From Gallionellaceae bacterium (lineage in GTDB: Bacteria; Pseudomonadota; Gammaproteobacteria; Burkholderiales; Gallionellaceae): 10,513 bases of DNA. This document shows, piece by piece, positions 6,310-10,513 of the stretch; within the stretch, counting starts at the first letter, position 1, and every line of letters starts with the position of its first letter. Made by a program: the position numbers and the translations under genes. Under the pieces are notes generated by a model. The model ran no database searches and was not told the DNA's origin. It worked only from the letters and a program-made list of their open reading frames with translations. The stretch is from the NCBI GenBank assembly GCA_031277195.1, contig JAITMU010000099.1:1-10513 (forward strand), given 5' to 3'.

Positions 6310-7352
6310 TTACCTACGTTCGCCCCACTTATAGCGATTTGAAAGTGCGCATCGCCGCCGATCTGGCAGCGGTGCCGCTGGCGTTGCGCGACCCGCTTTC
6401 GGTGATGTGGGCGCGGGCGTGCAACGGCCAGTATGGTTTTCTCGAATGGATCTGGCGGCAATGCTCGCCGCTGACCTGCGATCTGGAGCGACTCTACGAT
6501 TGGGCGGCGCTGTACGGCGTTGAACGCTTGGCTGCAACAGCAGCGGTCGGCAATGTGCTGGCAACCGGCACGGTCGGGACGCAAATACTCAAGGACACAT
6601 TGCTGCGCGGCACAAACGGGCTGGATTACATCGTGCTGATCGCAGTGACGCTGACTGGCAGCGATACGCCTGTGCCGGTGCGCTGCACCACGGCGGGCAG
6701 CGCGGGCAATCTGCTGCCGGGACAAACGCTGACGCTGATCGACCCGATTCCGGGGTGCGCGAATACGCTGACGGTTGATTTCAACGGGCTGACCGGCGGC
6801 GCGGAGGAAGAAAATCTGGAAGACTGGCGGACGCGCGTTGTTGATGAATGGCGGGCGATCACAACCTTCGGCGCGCGCGGTGGACGCGACGATGATTACC
6901 GATTCTGGGCGCGCGCTGCGCATCCATCCGTAACCGGCGCGCTGGTGCAGCGGCATGTGCTGGGCATTGGAACGGTGCTGGTGCGCCCGATCTGCAACGG
7001 GCTGCCTGACCGCTTGCCGACGCAAGGCGTGCTGGATGCCGTGGCCGCGTATTTCATGAACATCGCGCCCGCAACGGCAGACTGGCGCGTGGCTGCGCCG
7101 ATCCCGTTGCTGGTAGGCGTGTCCATTCACCTGTTCCCGCAGTTCGATACACAAATCAACCGCGACACCATCGACGCTGCGGTGCAGGCCGTGTTTATGG
7201 CCGAATCGACGGAAACATCTGTGCTGGCCGTCGCAGAAATCGACGCAGCGATTGCGACCGTAACAACCCAGTACGACCTGCTGGAACCGACTGCCAATAC
7301 CGCAGTCAGCGCGGGTGAAGTGCTGGTGAAATTGCCGACGGTGTGGGTATGA
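6306..7352 (+). CDS. gp47: Baseplate J family protein, Mu gp47
   Basis: The 348-residue product is a baseplate J-like wedge protein, related to P2 gpJ and T4 gp6. Residues 1-95 are the helical entry region. The segment GNVLATGTVGTQILKDTLLR (82-101) opens the J domain. AGSAGNLLPGQTLTLIDPIPG (130-150) gives the expected strand-turn pattern, and GLTGGAEEENLEDWRTRV (161-178) is the family signature 'G-GG-d-E-e-yR-R'. The C-terminal region (245-348) is a mixed alpha/beta module. It would form the hexameric wedge ring that links the hub to the fibre. The start is GTG 6306, overlapping the gp46 stop. No clear ribosome site precedes it, so translation probably depends on coupling to gp46. Confidence 0.92.
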   Translation: MITYVRPTYSDLKVRIAADLAAVPLALRDPLSVMWARACNGQYGFLEWIWRQCSPLTCDLERLYDWAALYGVERLAATAAVGNVLATGTVGTQILKDTLLRGTNGLDYIVLIAVTLTGSDTPVPVRCTTAGSAGNLLPGQTLTLIDPIPGCANTLTVDFNGLTGGAEEENLEDWRTRVVDEWRAITTFGARGGRDDDYRFWARAAHPSVTGALVQRHVLGIGTVLVRPICNGLPDRLPTQGVLDAVAAYFMNIAPATADWRVAAPIPLLVGVSIHLFPQFDTQINRDTIDAAVQAVFMAESTETSVLAVAEIDAAIATVTTQYDLLEPTANTAVSAGEVLVKLPTVWV

Positions 7353-7834
7353 AGGTTGCACTGCACACCGCCCGTCAATACGCAGATGTGATGCGCGAGG
7401 ACAAGTTGCTGCCGCCCGGCAAGGCGTGGGATTGGCGCAAGGATGGCTTTGGCGACACGATGCTGGTCGGCACTGGTGAGGAACTGGCGCGGCTGGAGAT
7501 CGATGCGAAGGTGGTGCTGGATGCGGCGGTCGACGCACATCGCCCTGCGATCAGCAGTTGGCATATCAACGAATACCGGCGTGTGGCGAATGAGGCGGCT
7601 GGTGGAATCGCGGGAGTGCAAGTCGATCACTTGCTGGGGCCGTTCCGTGTTGGCAGCCATGCCGGAGACGGCCTGTGGGGACATCGAAGCCGCTACATCA
7701 TGCGTGTGCGCTACAACGGGTTGATCGTCAACGCAGTGGCACTGTGGGAAGCGCTGGCCGCATTCAAGCAATCACACGTTTATCTCTGGTTTGAAGACAC
7801 CACGGGGACAGGAGGATTTTATGCACCGAATTGA
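7349..7834 (+). CDS. gp48: Tail protein gp48 family (YmfQ, DUF2313; P2 gpI-like)
   Basis: This 161-residue protein carries the gp48/YmfQ signatures: LLPPGKAW (20-27), a helix with ELARLEIDAKVVLDAA (45-60), and GPFRVGSHAGDGLWG (97-111), the counterpart of the family's 'CPFr-G-s-aGdrLw' motif but with Gly where many members have Cys. It would sit at the outer wedge and help anchor the tail fibre, as P2 gpI does. I chose ATG 7349, which overlaps the gp47 stop as ATGA, over an in-frame GTG 7343 that adds only two residues. The 3' end overlaps the fibre gene by 14 bases and contains its ribosome site. Confidence 0.87.
   Translation: MKVALHTARQYADVMREDKLLPPGKAWDWRKDGFGDTMLVGTGEELARLEIDAKVVLDAAVDAHRPAISSWHINEYRRVANEAAGGIAGVQVDHLLGPFRVGSHAGDGLWGHRSRYIMRVRYNGLIVNAVALWEALAAFKQSHVYLWFEDTTGTGGFYAPN
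7811..7815 (+). promoter_or_regulatory. Ribosome binding site that decides the tail fibre start
   Basis: GGAGG lies five bases before ATG 7821, whose product begins MHRIDGPGH. An in-frame TTG at 7791 would add ten residues translated through this site and is unlikely. Confidence 0.75.
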
Positions 7835-9758
7835 CGGGCCAGGGCACATCAACAATCTGTTCGTCCACGAAAACCCGGCGACGAACCAGCCGCCGACCGA
7901 AGTGACAGACCGCTGGCTGAATGCAGTGCAGGAAGAAATCGTGCATGTCATCGAAGAAGCGGAGATGACGCTGGATGTGAACGACAACACTCAACTGTGG
8001 CAGGCGTTGGTGGCGACGTTTGCGAAGGTTGGCGACGTGCCGAATGGTGAAGATTTCGTGCAGAAAGAAGGCGACGAAATGCAGGGGCCGTTGACACTGC
8101 ACGATGACGCCGAGGAGCCGCTGGAGGCGGTTCCGTTGCGGCAGGTCGAGAAGATGATTGCAGAAATTGACCTGCCCGAAAACAACGGCCTCACGGCGGA
8201 GGAAGCGCAGGCTGGGGCGTATCGGGCGGCGGTAGCGTCGGCGGCGTTGTGGGATGGTGTAAGCACCCTCATCGTGGCAAATTTCACTCCGGCAGTGACA
8301 GTGCAAAACCTGACCGAAGGCATGGTGCTGTTTGTTCAGCTAGTACAAAAAAACTTTCTTCACCCGTTAGATTTTGCACCAGATGGCAATATCGTCCAGG
8401 GGCTCCCTATTTTCCTAGAGGGCGGTTTCCCACTGTCGGAGGGTGACGTTGCTTTGAACCAGTGGCTTATGCTTCAGTACGATCCCGCCATTCGGGGTAC
8501 TGGTTTTCCTTTGTCTCCGGGATGGATTCTGAAAAACCCAATACGCCTAGGCAATAACAATTTAAGAAATCAGAAATTCACTGAATTCACCACCACAGGA
8601 ATTGCGCCAGCATTCGACGGTTCTTTTGACGGAAATGGACTGTTATATATAGTACCGCCACTAGTCGTCAACCAGCGGTTGCGCGTGAAATTCCATGCGC
8701 CAGTAACTAGCGGGCAAGCCACGCTTAATCGCGATAGCACCGGTGCTAAAAATCTGGTTCAGTACAACGCGTCCGGCGTAAAAATTCCTGCCGTGATTGC
8801 GGCGGGAATGTTGGCCGACGTCGAGTACGATGGTACGGATTACGTTGTGCTCGACCCACTGCCGCCGCTGGTGGAGAGCGGGAACATTGACGCACCGGAT
8901 AACTGGGCGGCCATCCGCTGCAATCAATCTGGCTTCTCGCAAGACAATCGGACATTCGGCGCGATTTACACGAACACGACGTTTGACCTGATGCATGTGC
9001 AGATTTTTCACGGCCCTGGAACCGGAGGCTCTCTTGCCAACGACGAAAACCGCTACATCTACGCGCAGTTGATCGGCGCGTATGCGGACGGGGGCGTTGT
9101 AGCTCGAACGGCGGCGGCATCCGGGTATATCCGGGGTGTTACGGGTAACGAGTCGTCGGCATATGGCGGTATTTCTTTTTCCGTTCCGCCTGGGATGTCG
9201 TACCAGGTGGTTGCTGTGTCCTCGCTTGCTACGCCGGTCAGCGCTTTTTCATGGACGGAATTTCTGAACGGTCTCGGCTCGAAAGTCATCACGGCCACCG
9301 GTAACTTTGTTGTGCCAAGCGGCGCGACCTCTCTGACCATCAAAACGCTTGGCGCGGGCGGCAAAGGCATCAGTTTCGACTCTCTCAACCAAGGCGATAT
9401 TGGCGAGTACGGCGGCAATGGCGGCTACACCGAAATTACGCTTACGGGGTCTGCGCTGACGGCGGTGAAGGGTACGACGTTGGCGTGTGTTGTTGCCACC
9501 GGCGACGGATCGGGGACAACGAGCGTTACAGGAACCGGCGTTAATCTGGTGGCGAACAACGGCGGTGATGCGACGGCGGACGTGCAAGGCGAGACGGTTT
9601 CACCAGGTGCGCCGGGCATCGCATCCGGCGGCACCACGAATACGACGGGTGGCGGCTCTGCGGGCGGAATCCCGCCCGGCTCGCCGAGCCAAGGGGACGA
9701 CCAGTTGTATTACAGCAACGGCAATCCGGGAGTGGTCATATTCACTTGGACACTGTAG
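7821..9758 (+). CDS. Tail fibre / receptor-binding protein with glycine-rich tip
   Basis: The 645-residue product starts with a conserved virion-attachment segment: MHRIDGPGH, NPATNQPPTEVTDRWLNAVQ (18-37) and EEIVHVIEEAEMTLD (38-52), as in many Mu- and P2-like fibres. Residues 78-130 (QKEGDEMQGPLTLHDDAEEP, then AVPLRQVEKMIAE) are the usual helical shaft entry. Two divergent copies of a fibre repeat follow, about 163-225 and 280-347; the second ends in DVEYDGTDYVVLDP, a common fibre module. Residues about 490-645 form a Gly/Thr-rich adhesin-like tip (GAGGKG, YGGNGGY, TTGGGSAGG) closing with GVVIFTWTL, typical of tail-tip adhesins. The DNA becomes AT-richer from about 8260, which suggests a swapped distal half. 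The start ATG 7821 is set by GGAGG at 7811-7815. Confidence 0.88.
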   Translation: MHRIDGPGHINNLFVHENPATNQPPTEVTDRWLNAVQEEIVHVIEEAEMTLDVNDNTQLWQALVATFAKVGDVPNGEDFVQKEGDEMQGPLTLHDDAEEPLEAVPLRQVEKMIAEIDLPENNGLTAEEAQAGAYRAAVASAALWDGVSTLIVANFTPAVTVQNLTEGMVLFVQLVQKNFLHPLDFAPDGNIVQGLPIFLEGGFPLSEGDVALNQWLMLQYDPAIRGTGFPLSPGWILKNPIRLGNNNLRNQKFTEFTTTGIAPAFDGSFDGNGLLYIVPPLVVNQRLRVKFHAPVTSGQATLNRDSTGAKNLVQYNASGVKIPAVIAAGMLADVEYDGTDYVVLDPLPPLVESGNIDAPDNWAAIRCNQSGFSQDNRTFGAIYTNTTFDLMHVQIFHGPGTGGSLANDENRYIYAQLIGAYADGGVVARTAAASGYIRGVTGNESSAYGGISFSVPPGMSYQVVAVSSLATPVSAFSWTEFLNGLGSKVITATGNFVVPSGATSLTIKTLGAGGKGISFDSLNQGDIGEYGGNGGYTEITLTGSALTAVKGTTLACVVATGDGSGTTSVTGTGVNLVANNGGDATADVQGETVSPGAPGIASGGTTNTTGGGSAGGIPPGSPSQGDDQLYYSNGNPGVVIFTWTL

Positions 9759-9770
9759 GAGATTATCGAG

Positions 9771-10196
9771 ATGAGTTATTGGAAAGATGATGTAACCGGG
9801 CTTGTGTACGACGACAAAAACGGCGAATGCCTGAATATCGACGGGTGGACGAACGGCAAGACGCAAATTTCGGATCAGGAGGCTGATGACATTCTGAATC
9901 CGCCGCCCGCGCCGCTGTCGTTTGAGCAAATGCAGGCGGCGATGATTGCGGCGGTGCAGGCGCACATGGATGAGACTGCGGGCACGCACGGCTACGACAA
10001 CGTTTTTACGCTGGTGAGCTACGTTGGCTCAACGAATCCGACTTTCGCTGCCGAAGCACAGGCCGGGTTGGAATGGCGTGATGCGGTGTGGGCGTACTGC
10101 TATCAAGCACTGGACGATGTGTTGAGTGAAGCGCGCGAGATTCCTACCGTGCAGGAGCTAATCGAGGAACTTCCTGTTATGGAGTGGCCGGAATGA
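9771..10196 (+). CDS. Tail fibre assembly-like protein (DUF4376-type)
   Basis: This 141-residue product has a variable N-terminus (MSYWKDDVTGLVYDDKNGEC) and a conserved core at about 54-136. The core has a helix MQAAMIAAVQAHMDETAG (54-71), a GYDNVFTLVSYVGSTNPTF segment (74-92), then AEAQAGLEWRDAVWAYCYQA (94-113) and PTVQELIEELP (125-135). I recognise this as the DUF4376-like domain often found next to phage tail fibres, where the gene is annotated as a fibre assembly chaperone; direct proof of function is limited. It is 12 bases downstream of the fibre stop, with AGGAGA at 9757-9762 overlapping that stop, and shares ATGA with the next gene. Confidence 0.8.
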   Translation: MSYWKDDVTGLVYDDKNGECLNIDGWTNGKTQISDQEADDILNPPPAPLSFEQMQAAMIAAVQAHMDETAGTHGYDNVFTLVSYVGSTNPTFAAEAQAGLEWRDAVWAYCYQALDDVLSEAREIPTVQELIEELPVMEWPE

Positions 10197-10390
10197 AAAT
10201 CACCAACGACATGTTGAGAGAGTGGGGCGTCTGCGTTTGGGGCTACAAGTTTTTCATGCGGCATTTCCCAAATGGCGAGGCTGAATATAAAGACGTTCTG
10301 AAGGTGATGAAGGCGTCCAGCGAGCCACAGAAATTTGATTACGACTGGCTGGAACAGAAGGTCGGCACAGTGAGCAACACGAAGAATTAA
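10193..10390 (+). CDS. Small phage protein of unknown function
   Basis: The 65-residue product begins MKITNDMLREWGVCVWGYKF and contains FMRHFPNGEAEYKDVLKVMK and FDYDWLEQKVG near the end. The layout (Met-Leu-x-x-x-Gly-x-Cys, then F-x-x-x-FP-x-G, then D-x-DW) resembles short unnamed proteins encoded just after tail fibre genes in other prophages. No membrane segment or signal peptide is seen, and no function can be assigned. ATG 10193 overlaps the upstream stop as ATGA and is preferred to the in-frame GTG 10184 because of that coupling. It may be the last gene of the transcription unit, since no gene can be supported in the 123 bases after it. Confidence 0.65.
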   Translation: MKITNDMLREWGVCVWGYKFFMRHFPNGEAEYKDVLKVMKASSEPQKFDYDWLEQKVGTVSNTKN

Positions 10391-10404
10391 AAACACGGTG
10401 CGAC

Positions 10405-10432
10405 CGTTGCAAGTGCGCTAACACCCGCAACG
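10405..10432. other. Imperfect hairpin after the last gene
   Basis: CGTTGC (10405-10410) pairs with GCAACG (10427-10432). A symmetric AA/CC mismatch leads to GTG (10413-10415) paired with CAC (10422-10424), closing a six-base loop. It starts 14 bases after the stop of the small gene. It might protect the 3' end of the late mRNA; this is inference. Confidence 0.4.
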
Positions 10433-10474
10433 ACCACCCCCGCAGAAACAGCCTGCGTTGACCAAGGCACCGTA

Positions 10475-10488
10475 CTGTGCGCGCACAG
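10475..10488. other. Perfect 14-bp palindrome CTGTGCGCGCACAG
   Basis: The sequence is identical to its reverse complement over 14 bases with no spacer. Such dyads often serve as binding sites for dimeric regulators. No promoter boxes around it are convincing, so the role is unknown. Confidence 0.45.
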
Positions 10489-10513
10489 CGGGATAAGCCT
10501 ATCACCACAGGCT

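Larger units (their letters stand above)
10391..10513. other. Structured noncoding stretch at the right end
   Basis: No supportable gene starts here. The stretch holds an imperfect hairpin (10405-10432), a perfect 14-bp palindrome (10475-10488) and a 5-bp inverted repeat, AGCCT 10496-10500 with AGGCT 10509-10513, cut by the window edge. There is no U-rich tract after any of them, so I do not call a factor-independent terminator. A terminator or regulatory region between the fibre block and the next phage genes is plausible but not shown. Confidence 0.5.

Noticed and set aside
6048..7538. 496-codon open frame on the minus strand opposite gp46, gp47 and gp48
   Set aside because: It lies opposite three well-identified genes; its product is rich in Arg, His, Pro and Cys with no recognisable motif, as expected for the antisense of GC-rich codons.
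10405..10432. Factor-independent terminator after the last gene
   Set aside because: The hairpin is interrupted by a two-base mismatch and followed by a C-rich stretch, not a T tract.
10254..10508. 84-codon minus-strand frame at the right end
   Set aside because: GTG start, Arg/Ser/Cys-rich product and overlap with the small + strand gene; no supporting motif or ribosome site.

Overview
The window is a stretch of the late (structural) operon of a Mu-like contractile-tailed phage, most likely a prophage in a proteobacterial chromosome. Every recognisable gene lies on the + strand and belongs to tail, baseplate or tail-fibre assembly. The gene series matches Mu M-41-(-1 frameshift)-tape measure-N-P-45-46-47-48-fibre-fibre assembly. 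No integrase, transposase, lysis gene, tRNA, CRISPR array or host housekeeping gene is visible. GC content is high in the baseplate genes (43 of 60 bases at 4501-4560). An intergenic palindrome of the widespread proteobacterial type that reads GWVERSETQQ in translation lies at the left end. Both point to a beta- or gammaproteobacterial host; this is inference, not proof.

Layout. Bases 2-79 are the 3' end of a gene that is probably the tail tube. Its stop codon sits inside the palindromic repeat (76-106). Next is the tail assembly chaperone (125-403), which ends in a textbook A_AAA_AAG slippery heptamer directly before its stop. A -1 shift there adds 44 residues (open frame 400-534). A virion-morphogenesis / tail-completion gene (544-1008) follows, then the 723-residue tape measure (1012-3183). 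The baseplate block runs with almost no spacing: N (3180-4400), P (4393-5388), gp45 spike (5385-5906), gp46 (5899-6309), gp47 baseplate J (6306-7352) and gp48 (7349-7834). The host-recognition block follows: a mosaic tail fibre (7821-9758), a fibre assembly-like gene (9771-10196) and a 65-residue unknown (10193-10390). The last 123 bases hold no convincing gene but do contain an imperfect hairpin and a perfect 14-bp palindrome.

How it works together. The chaperone and its frameshifted form would coat the tape measure while tube subunits polymerise to the length the tape sets. N, P and gp45 form the central hub and membrane-piercing spike. gp46, gp47 and gp48 build the wedge around them, and the fibre attaches to the wedge and binds the host. 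Almost every junction is a 4-14 bp overlap (ATGA, GTGA), so the block is probably one translationally coupled mRNA made from a late promoter upstream of the window.

I see no wholly novel system here. The items most worth a second look are the frameshift cassette, the chromosomal repeat that supplies a phage stop codon, the unusual place of the virion-morphogenesis gene, the base-composition break inside the fibre gene, and the structured right-hand end.
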